The position numbers and the translations under genes were made by a program. Below are positions 1-8,716 of a stretch of 64,000 nt of DNA, piece after piece. Below the pieces are notes generated by a model that searched no databases, was not told where the DNA came from, and saw only the letters and a program-made list of their open reading frames with translations. The DNA is from Thermotoga sp. SG1 (lineage in GTDB: Bacteria; Thermotogota; Thermotogae; Thermotogales; Thermotogaceae), in assembly GCF_002865985.1 (NCBI RefSeq), contig NZ_LNDD01000003.1, positions 248,001 to 312,000 of the forward strand. Reading direction: 5' to 3'. Each line of letters starts with the position of its first letter. Position 1 is the stretch's first letter.

Positions 1-46
1 ACGAAAACCCTTGGTAGTATATTAACACGTGGGGAGGGTGATTTCA

Positions 47-808
47 ATGGTGGATACGCACACGCATCTTCATTTCCATCAATTCAACGACGACAGAGAA
101 AGCATCATTTCGAGATTCGAAGAGGATGGAATCGATTTTGTTGTGAACGTGGGAGTGGATCTGGAAGACTCAAGAAGAAGCCTTGAAGTTGCAAAACTCA
201 GCGACAGAATCGTCTGTTCGGTAGGAGTTCATCCACACGAGGCGAAGAATGTACAGGAAAACTTTGTAAAGGAACTCGAAGTTCTTGCTAAAGAGGAGAA
301 GGTCGTTGCCATCGGTGAGACGGGTCTTGACTTTTTCAGGAACATCTCTACTTCTGAGGACCAAAGGAGGGTCTTCATCGAACAGATAGAGCTTGCACGA
401 TTGTTCGATCTTCCTCTCATCGTTCATGTGAGAGAAGCATACGAGGAGGCCTACAGGATACTCTCAGGTGAAAAACTTCCAGAAAAAAGAGGGGTGATCC
501 ACGCTTTTTCTTCGAACTACGAGTGGGCAAAAAGGTTCATCGATCTTGGGTTTCTCCTTGGAGTAGGAGGGCCTGTGACGTATCCGAAGAACGAGTCTTT
601 GAGGGAGGTTGTGAGGAAGGTGGGTCTTGAACACATCGTTCTGGAGACGGACTGCCCCTTCCTCCCACCTCAGCCGTACAGAGGAAAAAGAAACGAGCCA
701 AAGTATCTGAAATACGTTGTAGAGACGATCGCAAACGTACTGAACACATCTTTCACGGTTGTAGAGGAAAGAACAACAGAGAACGCCGTAAGGCTTTTCA
801 AGGGGTGA
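47..808 (+). CDS. tatD: TatD-family metal-dependent deoxyribonuclease
   Basis: This is a 253-residue TatD-like hydrolase, a TIM-barrel metallo-nuclease of the amidohydrolase superfamily that removes nucleotides from DNA ends. The N-terminal metal motif DTHTHLHFH is present, an ETGLDFF strand carries the bridging glutamate, and the C-terminal ETDCPFLPPQPYRG block is diagnostic of the family. I chose the ATG at 47 because GGGAGGGTGAT lies directly upstream; a GTG at 29 would add six residues. A possible -10 (TAGTAT, 15-20) precedes it. The next gene follows after 4 bases, so the two are probably co-transcribed. The family assignment is secure; the biological substrate is not shown by the sequence. 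Confidence 0.93.
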   Translation: MVDTHTHLHFHQFNDDRESIISRFEEDGIDFVVNVGVDLEDSRRSLEVAKLSDRIVCSVGVHPHEAKNVQENFVKELEVLAKEEKVVAIGETGLDFFRNISTSEDQRRVFIEQIELARLFDLPLIVHVREAYEEAYRILSGEKLPEKRGVIHAFSSNYEWAKRFIDLGFLLGVGGPVTYPKNESLREVVRKVGLEHIVLETDCPFLPPQPYRGKRNEPKYLKYVVETIANVLNTSFTVVEERTTENAVRLFKG

Positions 809-812
809 GAGA

Positions 813-1946
813 ATGATACCACTCTTTGATCTCACAAGGCAGTACATGAGAATAAGGGGAGAGGTTCTGGATGCGATAGACAGGACGATTTCCTCGGGCA
901 GGGTGATACTGGGGGAGAACGTGAGAAGGCTCGAGGAAGAAGTGGCGGATTTCGTTGGAGTGAAGCACGGAATAGGTGTTGCAAGCGGAAGCGACGCTCT
1001 TCTCATTGCACTTCAAGCCATGGGAGTTGGAACGGGAGATGTGGTTGTCACAACGCCTTACACGTTCTTTGCCACAGCGAGCGCCCCCTACAGGCTCGGA
1101 GCCAGAGTGATCTTTGTCGATGTGGAAGAGAGCACGTTCAACATGGATCTGAATCACCTTGAACACGTGTTGAGAAAAGAGAAAGTGAAAGCAGTTATAC
1201 CGGTACATCTTTTTGGAAGAACGATGGATCTTGAGGCGCTGAGTTTTTTGAAAGAAAAATACGGCGTGATGGTCCTCGAGGATTGTGCCCAGTCCTTTGG
1301 ATCAGAATGGAGGTTTGAAAACGGTGAGATAAGAAAGAGTGGTTCTGTTGGCGATGCTGCGATCTTTTCCTTTTTTCCCACAAAGAACCTTGGAACCTAC
1401 GGTGATGGTGGAATGATCGTGACAGACAATGATCGGATCGCAGAAGAGTGCAGAATGTTGAGGGTGCACGGTGCAAGGAAAAAGTACTTCCACGAGAAGG
1501 TGGGGTACAACTCAAGGCTCGATGAGATACACGCTGCGATCCTGAGAGTGAAGTTCAGGTATCTTGAAAAGTGGACAGAGGAAAGGCTGAGAGTGGCGAA
1601 AACTTACCAGAGACTGTTTGAGGAAAGAGGTCTTCCTGTGATCTATCCCGGAGTGGAGGAGAAAGGTTTCAGATACCACGTGTTCCACCAGTACGTCGTT
1701 CTGCTCGAAAACGAAGAAACAAGAGACAGGGTGAGGAAAGGTCTCTCGGAAAGAGGAATCCAGACGGCCATTTATTATCCGCTTCCTCTTCACCTTCAAA
1801 GGTGTTTCAGTGACCTGGGTTACAAAGAGGGAGATTTCCCTGTGGCAGAATCACTTTCGAAGAGAAGTCTTGCCCTTCCCATGTTTCCAGAACTCAGCGA
1901 TGAAGAGATAGAAGAGGTTGTCAAGACGGTGGAAATGTTCATCTAG
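813..1946 (+). CDS. DegT/DnrJ/EryC1-family PLP aminotransferase
   Basis: This 377-residue protein is a fold-type I PLP enzyme of the DegT/DnrJ/EryC1 (ArnB-like) family, which normally transfers an amino group to a keto-sugar nucleotide. The opening IPLFDLTRQY, the GSDALLIAL phosphate-binding segment, the EDCAQSFG motif with the PLP-pyridine aspartate, and the Schiff-base lysine at about K191 in FPTKNLGTYGDGG are all present. Its length is normal. No sugar-biosynthesis genes are adjacent, so the substrate cannot be named; a role in surface-polysaccharide amino sugars is inferred from the family. The gene ends convergently on the next gene at a shared CTAG. Confidence 0.9.
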   Translation: MIPLFDLTRQYMRIRGEVLDAIDRTISSGRVILGENVRRLEEEVADFVGVKHGIGVASGSDALLIALQAMGVGTGDVVVTTPYTFFATASAPYRLGARVIFVDVEESTFNMDLNHLEHVLRKEKVKAVIPVHLFGRTMDLEALSFLKEKYGVMVLEDCAQSFGSEWRFENGEIRKSGSVGDAAIFSFFPTKNLGTYGDGGMIVTDNDRIAEECRMLRVHGARKKYFHEKVGYNSRLDEIHAAILRVKFRYLEKWTEERLRVAKTYQRLFEERGLPVIYPGVEEKGFRYHVFHQYVVLLENEETRDRVRKGLSERGIQTAIYYPLPLHLQRCFSDLGYKEGDFPVAESLSKRSLALPMFPELSDEEIEEVVKTVEMFI

Positions 1947-2539
1947 GTGAGGTCCTTCACCACCCTGAGTGTGGCCTTTGCAACGGCCTTCAGAAAGTCT
2001 CCCTCAAGTGGGGCAACACCCACTTCTGTCCTCTCCTTTTCGTCGTCCTGAACGGTGAGATGAACCAGGACGAACTCCTTTCCGGCAAGGAAGACCCTTT
2101 GAACGTCGTCCACCGAAACAGGTGAGTCGACGTTGAAAGCCTCTATGACCGCTTCTCCAACGAGTCTTGGAAGATTCGTTGAAGTTCCCGCTCCAACGGA
2201 TTCACCGACCAGTTCTTCGTCTTCGAAGAGGTTGTTTATCGTAACCCTCACCTGCTTTTTTCTGTCAAGGCTTTTTACCTCGATGGAAGAGATTTCGTAG
2301 GACTGAGAAGGAGAGAACCTTCCCTGACTGAGCTGGGCCACACTGATGATCCTTCTGTCCAGTTTCATTCCAAGGGATGCGAGTGCCACGGTTTCAATGT
2401 CCCGAACTATCTGCTTTGGATTTCTGGAAGGATCCGCTATGACGTGGATCTCCCTTGGCTGGCCGTCTTCTTCTATCACCTTCACAGAGATGACACCGGA
2501 AATCTTCGATATGACATCTTCCAGAGTCTTTGCACTCAT
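1943..2539 (-). CDS. Conserved protein of unknown function, longer tandem paralogue
   Basis: I do not recognise this 198-residue protein. Its C-terminal half (from about residue 75) is clearly homologous to the adjacent upstream gene; both have a GAGT(S/K)(T/S)NLPRL(L/V)GEAVI core and a LAGKEFV(L/F)VH(L/V)T strand. The extra N-terminal part (about 1-70) has an alternating beta/helix pattern ending in DRRIISVAQL. No signal peptide or membrane segment is seen, so it is probably cytoplasmic. I chose the ATG at 2539 because GGGGGGT lies upstream; an in-frame GTG at 2554 is possible. It lies 33 bases behind its paralogue and is probably co-transcribed. Its stop overlaps the convergent aminotransferase stop. 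Confidence 0.75.
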   Translation of the reverse strand: MSAKTLEDVISKISGVISVKVIEEDGQPREIHVIADPSRNPKQIVRDIETVALASLGMKLDRRIISVAQLSQGRFSPSQSYEISSIEVKSLDRKKQVRVTINNLFEDEELVGESVGAGTSTNLPRLVGEAVIEAFNVDSPVSVDDVQRVFLAGKEFVLVHLTVQDDEKERTEVGVAPLEGDFLKAVAKATLRVVKDLT

Positions 2540-2572
2540 CGAAATACCCCCCACTCGATACGTTCTTACCTA

Positions 2573-3046
2573 CTATTGTACTATATCTGACAGAGCATCT
2601 ATCACGGAAGAGATCACTGAACTCAAAAAATCTTTTTCCAGAAGGGAAATTCCTATCTTCCATCTTTCTTTACCATCTTTGAAGAAGGTGACGTGTACAA
2701 AGACGAACTCTTTTCCAGCAAGAGAAACGGTTTTTATGTCGTCTATTGAGATGTCTTCTTCGATGTTGAAGGCGTCTATCACTGCCTCTCCGAGAAGTCT
2801 TGGAAGGTTACTCTTCGTTCCCGCTCCCTCGCTCCTTCCTGAGATCTTCTCTCCATCGGAACTCTTCAGCACGATTTCCACACGGTACTTCTTTCCGCGA
2901 GACTCTATTTTGAAACTATCAAGATAAAAAGATTTTTCTACTCTCTGAGAAGTCGAAAAATTCCTCGAAAAGATCTTCAGTGAGCTTTGATCGATGTAAA
3001 CGACTTCTCCGCTTCTTTTTATGACAGGAATTTTCTCCACATTCAT
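2573..3046 (-). CDS. Conserved protein of unknown function, shorter tandem paralogue
   Basis: This 157-residue protein of unknown function is a paralogue of the downstream gene. The shared region covers about residues 40-155 and includes the NLPRLLGEAVIDAFN and LAGKEFVFVHVT segments. It lacks the paralogue's N-terminal domain and begins instead with a short basic stretch. No signal peptide or transmembrane helix is visible. The ATG at 3046 follows a GGGGGG ribosome binding site. It is the first gene of a two-gene minus-strand unit that diverges from the flagellar operon across an 80-base gap. The shared domain looks like a small alpha/beta fold; any function would be a guess. Confidence 0.75.
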   Translation of the reverse strand: MNVEKIPVIKRSGEVVYIDQSSLKIFSRNFSTSQRVEKSFYLDSFKIESRGKKYRVEIVLKSSDGEKISGRSEGAGTKSNLPRLLGEAVIDAFNIEEDISIDDIKTVSLAGKEFVFVHVTFFKDGKERWKIGISLLEKDFLSSVISSVIDALSDIVQ

Positions 3047-3126
3047 GCCCCCCAGTCTATTTTATCATCTCATAGGAAAACGGCGAGTTTCCATAGAAGT
3101 ATGGAATCGAGGGAGGTAGATGCACT

Positions 3127-4041
3127 TTGCCTAGAAGAAGAAAAGGTTTCTTCGTGGCCTTTCTTGTAACACTTCTTGTTCTCATAATTCTCTTTATGTA
3201 CGGCTACATCTCTTTTGAGATCAACAGGATGTACGGTGGGAGGATGTCTCCCTTCGAAGACTGGAGGAGCTATATAGCGTTTCTTGCCTCCAAGGTGCCT
3301 TTCCTGAAAGACAGAATTACTTACCAGCCGCTCAGGGCAGAAAACCCTGCCGAGTACTACTCCAGGATCTATCAGCGGTACATAGAGATCTACACGCAGA
3401 AGATAGAGGAACTCACCAGAAAAGAAAGGGAAATAGAAGAAAAGATGAAGGTGTTGGAGACTCAGAAAACAGTCGTCGACAGAACGCTCGAGGAAGTTCA
3501 ATCCCTGAAGAGTCAGTTGATCGAAGAAAAGAACAGACTGGAGTCCTACAAAAAGCAGGTTGATGATCTCATAAACGTGCTTTTGAACGCAGATCCAAGG
3601 AACCTCGCAAACACTCTGAACAACGTGGATGACAAAACACTCGCAGTGATATTCAAGAGGTCAGATCCCACCTACGCTGGTGAGTTTCTGGAGGCCCTCT
3701 CGGGTGTGAATCCTCAGAAAGCTGCCAGGGTTATGGAAATGATGGTGGGAGTGGAGAGCACCATAGAAAGACTGGAATCTCTCATGGAACAGGCAAAGAG
3801 TTCGATGGAGGAGATGACGAAGAAGGAGACGCAGTTGTTCTCAAGGGAGACGTACCTGAAGGTTGTGGCGGATGCTCTGAACAACGTCTCGCCTGATGTG
3901 GCCGTTGAGTTTTTGAAGAAAGAAAACGTGGATCCCGAAACTTTGAGGATCATCCTTTCCATGATGGACAGGGAACGTGCTTCCGCCTTGGTTCAGTACA
4001 TCGTACAGAACGCGATGGAACTTCTGGAGGAGAAAGAGTGA
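3127..4041 (+). CDS. MotE/YlxF-like flagellar protein (MgtE N-terminal-like domain)
   Basis: This 304-residue protein has one N-terminal transmembrane helix (about residues 8-26), a long coiled coil (about 85-150), and then two MgtE-N/FliG-middle-like helical repeats: the segment with LANTLNNVDDKTLAVIF and a degenerate second copy near the C-terminus with VAVEFLKKENVDPETL. This matches YlxF and MotE, which sit next to fliK in other bacteria; MotE acts as a chaperone for the stator protein MotC. The start is TTG behind GGGAGGT; a nearby ATG at 3120 reads into a stop at once. It opens the flagellar operon and overlaps fliK by 4 bases. The flagellar role is inferred from domain and position. Confidence 0.75.
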   Translation: MPRRRKGFFVAFLVTLLVLIILFMYGYISFEINRMYGGRMSPFEDWRSYIAFLASKVPFLKDRITYQPLRAENPAEYYSRIYQRYIEIYTQKIEELTRKEREIEEKMKVLETQKTVVDRTLEEVQSLKSQLIEEKNRLESYKKQVDDLINVLLNADPRNLANTLNNVDDKTLAVIFKRSDPTYAGEFLEALSGVNPQKAARVMEMMVGVESTIERLESLMEQAKSSMEEMTKKETQLFSRETYLKVVADALNNVSPDVAVEFLKKENVDPETLRIILSMMDRERASALVQYIVQNAMELLEEKE

Positions 4042-5924
4042 GGATAGTGCTTCTGAAAGAGAGTCTACTCAACCTGATGAGAACACTTCAAAAGGAAAAG
4101 AAAGAGGAATTTCTATCGGTTCTTCTTGACGAGAAGAAGGTACTTGCTGAGAAAAAAGAAGTTCAATCAAAACCTTTCGTTTTTACTAAAGAAGGGAAGA
4201 AGAAACAAAAGGGAGAAGAAACAACCGCTCTGCTTTCTCGTTACTCTGTTCTTTTCGACCACACCGATCGCAATTACAAGGTGAAAGCGCCTGAAAAGGA
4301 CAAACCAGATACGTCTTTCACAGACGCGGAAATTCCTGAAGATGCGAAAAAGATCTCAAAAACCAAGCGCGATCTCACAAGTTATCCAGAGGATGGAATT
4401 CCTCTTTTCGATGATGGAACTCATGTATCTGCTTCTCTGAAAAAAACAATGGTCAGCAACATGAGAGTTAACGAGGATGGGACGGTACATGTGTCTGAAT
4501 CTCCAAAGAAGATCCCTGATGACATTAAAAGCCTTTTCGATACGAAAATCCCTGCCGATTCTGTTTCGATGAAAGAAAACGTGAGATCCAAAGGGAATGC
4601 TCCTTTTGGCGAAGTTGAACCTGAAGATGTTCTGTTATCAGAAAAAAGGGTTTCTCATCTTCCTCTCAAAAACGATCTTGGTCAGAAGAATATCTCGGTA
4701 GCAAAAGAGATCAAAGAAATTAGAACAACAGATAGTGAAGGTATGGTGGGAAAAAGAGAACATAATGTTCTGACTCAGGGATCAGTAAATTTCAAACGCG
4801 TTTCTGACGCGAGCACTTCACGAAATGATTCAATCGGAAAAGCTGTATCAGTAAAGATGATTTCCGAAAAAGAGGAAACAGAAGAAGATTTCTCACACGT
4901 TTCAAACGAGAGCCTGCCAAACAGTAAAATGCTTCAGAACAAAACCGTACAGAGCACAGAACATATTTTGAAGACCTCTCCTGAGGGTGTGGAAATCGGC
5001 GTGAAAGAAAACCCCCACCCTGTTTTTGAAAGAGCGTTCATACCTGTAAAGGAAAAGGCAACCGTTGAGCCCATCGCAGGAACGATCTCAGGGAAAATTC
5101 CTGTAGATCAGAAAGAAAGTGCGGTTCAGGAAACACCCCAGCAAGATGACATTTTGAAACAGAAGTCACCGGAAGCAGGAGTGACAAACGTGAAGGAAGA
5201 AAAGATCATCACCAGTTTGATGGAAACTGGGAAAGATATCAGCACGCTTGAGATAAAAACCAGAAGCAATGAAAAACAGCCTTCCGTTGAACACGGCGAG
5301 TTCAGAAGGCCTTCAATTCAGGGAAAAAGCGAGATAGTAAAGGAGCCGTCGGGTGGTGAAACATCGAAGGAAAAAGACAGCCCAGGAAACGAACTGAAAA
5401 GAGATCTGAAGGAGATATCTTTGAAATACGAAGAAAAAGGAAAACTGATGAGTTTTAGAGAATTAACAGATGGAAGAGTCCAGGAGATGATCACCCGTGA
5501 AAGGGCAAAAAGCGCTTATCCGTTGAGAGAAGTAAAAAGGACGGATCTTCAGAGTGTACCGAGGATAGTGGAAAAGATGTACGTTCAAAAGCAGGAAAGA
5601 GCAACGATAGACCTGGAACCCCCAAAACTTGGAAAACTGGAGATCACCATCACAAAGGAAAACAACGAACTGAAAATCGTGTTCAAGGTGCAAACAGAAG
5701 AAGCAAAGCACATTCTTGAGCACGAGATACCAAAACTGGTGGATCGGTTCAACGAAAAAGGCCTGAACGCACAGGTCTACGTTGAAAGAGAAGAAGATGA
5801 CTATCTTTACCAGGAAAACAACGAAGGGAGTGCGAAGGATGGCCGCAGAGAGCAAAAAAATGAAAGAAGGCACAGTGACGAAAGGGTTTCTTTTGAGGAG
5901 TTCATTGAGGGGGTGAAGACATGA
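4038..5924 (+). CDS. fliK: Flagellar hook-length control protein FliK
   Basis: This is a 628-residue FliK. The first ~480 residues are low-complexity, Lys/Glu/Ser-rich and poorly conserved, as expected for the ruler region. The C-terminal Flg_hook domain (about 515-585) contains the typical LEPPKLGKLEITI motif followed by an amphipathic helix pair; in other species this domain contacts FlhB to switch export specificity once the hook is complete. The start is GTG, overlapping the preceding stop by 4 bases, and the end overlaps flgD in ATGA. The position directly before flgD and flgE supports the assignment. The very acidic and basic tail (595-628) is unusual but plausible. Confidence 0.87.
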   Translation: MRIVLLKESLLNLMRTLQKEKKEEFLSVLLDEKKVLAEKKEVQSKPFVFTKEGKKKQKGEETTALLSRYSVLFDHTDRNYKVKAPEKDKPDTSFTDAEIPEDAKKISKTKRDLTSYPEDGIPLFDDGTHVSASLKKTMVSNMRVNEDGTVHVSESPKKIPDDIKSLFDTKIPADSVSMKENVRSKGNAPFGEVEPEDVLLSEKRVSHLPLKNDLGQKNISVAKEIKEIRTTDSEGMVGKREHNVLTQGSVNFKRVSDASTSRNDSIGKAVSVKMISEKEETEEDFSHVSNESLPNSKMLQNKTVQSTEHILKTSPEGVEIGVKENPHPVFERAFIPVKEKATVEPIAGTISGKIPVDQKESAVQETPQQDDILKQKSPEAGVTNVKEEKIITSLMETGKDISTLEIKTRSNEKQPSVEHGEFRRPSIQGKSEIVKEPSGGETSKEKDSPGNELKRDLKEISLKYEEKGKLMSFRELTDGRVQEMITRERAKSAYPLREVKRTDLQSVPRIVEKMYVQKQERATIDLEPPKLGKLEITITKENNELKIVFKVQTEEAKHILEHEIPKLVDRFNEKGLNAQVYVEREEDDYLYQENNEGSAKDGRREQKNERRHSDERVSFEEFIEGVKT

Positions 5925-6592
5925 TATACGATCTTGGAAACATCTATTACTCGACACTTCAGGGTGTGAGGACAGATTCCACTGCCAGCAAAACACTCGA
6001 TAAAGATGCTTTCCTCAGACTTCTCCTTCAAGAACTGGAAATGCAAGATCCACTGGAACCAATGGAGACGAAGGATATGATTTCACAACTGTCACAACTG
6101 ACCAGCCTGGAGCAGATCACAAACCTTACGAGCGCTGTGAAAGACTTTGTTGAGATACAGACGAGTGTGAACCCTGCTCAACTTGCGTCTCTGATAGGAA
6201 AATACGTCGTGGTGAAAAACAACACGGTGAACTTAAAAGACGGTGAGGCAGATAGTATCATTTTTAACCTCGACGAGGATGCACACGTTGTGATTCAGAT
6301 CCTGGATGAAAACGGCAACCTGGTGAGAACAGAAGACCTGGGAAGCGTTGAAGCAGGCGTTCATGGATGGCAGTGGGACGGCAGAGACGATAACGGTGTC
6401 AGTGTGAAAGATGGAACTTACACCTACCATGTGTACAAAGTTACCTCGAGTGGGTTGGAGGAAATAGGAGGGATGGAAGGCGGTGTGGTCGAGGCTGTTC
6501 AGATAAAAAGCGGTGAGGGGTTTGTCCTGGTGAACGGATCTCTCTATCCTGTTGATTCCATTCTGGAGATCTCCCAGGAGGGTGATGTGTGA
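5921..6592 (+). CDS. flgD: Flagellar hook assembly (capping) protein FlgD
   Basis: This 223-residue hook-cap protein is needed for polymerisation of FlgE. The N-terminal FlgD signature, rich in L, Q and M (FLRLLLQELEMQDPLEP, then SQLSQLTSLEQI), spans about residues 28-68. It is followed by a Tudor-like segment (ASLIGKYVVV) and the FlgD Ig-like domain (HGWQWDGRDDNGVSVKDGTY). The length is normal. The ATG overlaps the fliK stop and the end overlaps flgE by one base, indicating translational coupling. FlgD is exported by the flagellar type III apparatus, so no signal peptide is expected and none is present. Confidence 0.95.
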   Translation: MIYDLGNIYYSTLQGVRTDSTASKTLDKDAFLRLLLQELEMQDPLEPMETKDMISQLSQLTSLEQITNLTSAVKDFVEIQTSVNPAQLASLIGKYVVVKNNTVNLKDGEADSIIFNLDEDAHVVIQILDENGNLVRTEDLGSVEAGVHGWQWDGRDDNGVSVKDGTYTYHVYKVTSSGLEEIGGMEGGVVEAVQIKSGEGFVLVNGSLYPVDSILEISQEGDV

Positions 6593-8502
6593 TGATGAGA
6601 TCTCTCTACAGCGGTATCACAGGACTCAAGAACTTCCAGGTTGCAATGGACGTTGTGGGAAACAACATCTCCAATGTGAACACGGTGGGTTTCAAAGCAT
6701 CGAGAGTGAACTTCGAGACGATGCTTGCCCAAACGATCAAGGCGGGTAGAGCCCCACAGGAAAGTGTGGGTGGAACCAATCCCATGCAGATCGGTCTTGG
6801 ATCTCAGGTAGCAAGTATCGACAAAATCATGACCCAGGGATCTTTCCAGAACACGGGTGTGAAGACAGATCTTGCCATACAGGGCGATGGTTTCTTCATC
6901 GTATCCGATGGCAACGCCTACTATTACACAAGAGCGGGGGCGTTCACACTGGACAGCAATGGAAATCTGATTCAGACCTCTACCGGCTACAAGGTTCAGG
7001 GGTGGACGGCCGTTCAGGATCCTGAAACAGGTGAAAGATACATAGATACCAACAGGCCAATTGGAGATCTTGTTATCAGTGCTGGAATGACGATGCCTGC
7101 AAAGAAAACATCGAACGTGAGATTTGAAGGGAATTTAAATTCCAATGTGGGACCAGATTCTTTCACCATAACCTTGACAGATGACAGTGGTGTTGATCAT
7201 GACGTTAGAGTGTGGTTTGAAAAGACAGCTGGCGACCTTGGAGCAGATCCCTTCAGCTCCTCCCAGAGATACACGATGAGAATTGACATCAACAACGATG
7301 GAACTGCAGACGTGAGTGGTTACATGGTGTTCAACGAATTTGGAAGAGTAGAAGAGGCTGGAATATACGCTGAATCCCAAGTTATAACAGCTTCTACCGA
7401 CGGAAGCATAACAGGAAGCACATCACTTTCGGATGGCACCTATCAGGGAATAGTTTTAGACTCTTCAGGAAACATCATTTACAACGGTACGGTAAACGTT
7501 TCGGGTGGTAGCTTTACAATTTCCGATCCCGATATAACTTCCGGGAACGATTACACGGTGATACTTTTTCCACCGACACCTATTACCTCTACAATCACCT
7601 CTCTTCCGGTAGAAAACGGTGCTGAACTTGTCATCCCTACTTCTGGTGAACCCAGGTTCTACGAGGCGGACAATCCAACGAACTTCGTTCAGGTTGATTA
7701 CACTTCTCCGAGGTACACCACCGCCGTTCAGGTTTACGATTCTCTTGGAAACGCGTACACCGTCTACTACGAGTTCGTCAGGCTTGGAAACACAAGCATA
7801 GGATCTGAGTCTTTCAAGAATGCATGGATTTGGAGAGCGTACACGGCAAGCGGAGAACCTGTATCTCTTGTTGACGAGAATGGAAGCACTGGTGTGGGAA
7901 GCGATAGTTATATCGCAGGTCTTGTAGAATTTGACGAATCTGGAAGACCTGTTCAGTACAGGGGTCTCTACTACGATTCCAGCTCTTCTTCCTACGAACT
8001 CAGCAGCGATGAACTTCGAACGATCCAGTTCGACACGGGTCAGAGTGGTGACGGTGTGGTTACAATAACAGCGGACCTTTCCGGGATCACTCAGTTCTCC
8101 GGTGACAGCACCGTGAACATCCCGTGGCAGGACGGAAACCCCATGGGAGTTCTTGAGTCATTTGCTATAAACGAGCAAGGCGAGATCATCGGAACATTCA
8201 GTAACGGACTCACAGACGTTCTTGGACAGATCGCCCTTGCGGTGTTCAACAATCCTGCAGGTTTGATGGAAGTTGGAAATTCTCTGTACGCTGTGTCTTC
8301 TAACAGTGGTGTTCCTAAAATAGGAGCACCCGGAAGCGGTGGAAGAGGAACCTTGATTCCCGGAGCTCTCGAGATGTCAAACGTGGACCTTGCAGAAGAG
8401 TTCACCAAAATGATAGTTGCACAGAGAGGATTCCAGGCAAACGCACGTGTCATTACCACGGCAGATCAGATCTTGAACGAACTTGTGAACATCAAGAGAT
8501 GA
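6592..8502 (+). CDS. flgE: Flagellar hook protein FlgE
   Basis: This 636-residue hook protein has the conserved rod-type N-terminus (RSLYSGITGLKNFQVAMD, VVGNNISNVNTVGFKASR) and the C-terminal SNVDLAEEFTKMIVAQRGFQANARVI helix of the axial family. Between them is a long, Ser/Thr/Gly-rich variable region that makes it longer than the ~400 residues of enteric FlgE. The stop of flgD (TGA) overlaps two tandem ATG codons at 6592 and 6595; either could initiate behind AGGAGGGTGAT. It is exported by the flagellar type III system and forms the universal joint. A compact 6-base gap leads to flbD. Confidence 0.95.
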   Translation: MMRSLYSGITGLKNFQVAMDVVGNNISNVNTVGFKASRVNFETMLAQTIKAGRAPQESVGGTNPMQIGLGSQVASIDKIMTQGSFQNTGVKTDLAIQGDGFFIVSDGNAYYYTRAGAFTLDSNGNLIQTSTGYKVQGWTAVQDPETGERYIDTNRPIGDLVISAGMTMPAKKTSNVRFEGNLNSNVGPDSFTITLTDDSGVDHDVRVWFEKTAGDLGADPFSSSQRYTMRIDINNDGTADVSGYMVFNEFGRVEEAGIYAESQVITASTDGSITGSTSLSDGTYQGIVLDSSGNIIYNGTVNVSGGSFTISDPDITSGNDYTVILFPPTPITSTITSLPVENGAELVIPTSGEPRFYEADNPTNFVQVDYTSPRYTTAVQVYDSLGNAYTVYYEFVRLGNTSIGSESFKNAWIWRAYTASGEPVSLVDENGSTGVGSDSYIAGLVEFDESGRPVQYRGLYYDSSSSSYELSSDELRTIQFDTGQSGDGVVTITADLSGITQFSGDSTVNIPWQDGNPMGVLESFAINEQGEIIGTFSNGLTDVLGQIALAVFNNPAGLMEVGNSLYAVSSNSGVPKIGAPGSGGRGTLIPGALEMSNVDLAEEFTKMIVAQRGFQANARVITTADQILNELVNIKR

Positions 8503-8508
8503 TGAGAA

Positions 8509-8712
8509 ATGATCAAACTCACAAAGATCGACGGTAAATGGTTTGTTCTGAACGCTGATCTTATAGAAACCGTTGAAGCACTGCCTGACACAACGATCAC
8601 CCTTGTGAACGGTAGAAAGTACATCGTGAAAGAATCCGTGGAAGAGGTTGTTCAGAGGGTGATAGAATACAAGAGAAAGATCTTCAATTGGTGGAAAGAT
8701 CAGGGCAGGTGA
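8509..8712 (+). CDS. flbD: FlbD-family small flagellar protein
   Basis: This 67-residue protein matches the short FlbD (YlzI/SwrD) family found between flgE and motA in many bacteria. Typical features are the opening MIKLTKIDGKWFVLNADLIE, a second strand TTITLVNGRKYIVKES, and a helical tail VVQRVIEYKRKI. In Bacillus the family member SwrD increases flagellar power; the same is assumed here only by homology. The gene is 6 bases after flgE and 4 bases before motA. It carries no signal peptide and is likely cytoplasmic. Confidence 0.88.
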   Translation: MIKLTKIDGKWFVLNADLIETVEALPDTTITLVNGRKYIVKESVEEVVQRVIEYKRKIFNWWKDQGR

Positions 8713-8716
8713 TCTC

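Noticed and set aside
464-1006. Long minus-strand reading frame opposite tatD
   Set aside because: It has no ribosome binding site and an unusual Cys/Leu/Ser-rich composition. It is the antisense of a well-supported tatD and degT gene.
3052-3067. Minus-strand TGATAAAAT resembling an extended -10 for the paralogue pair
   Set aside because: The start of transcription would fall at the ribosome binding site, leaving no usable leader for the ATG at 3046.
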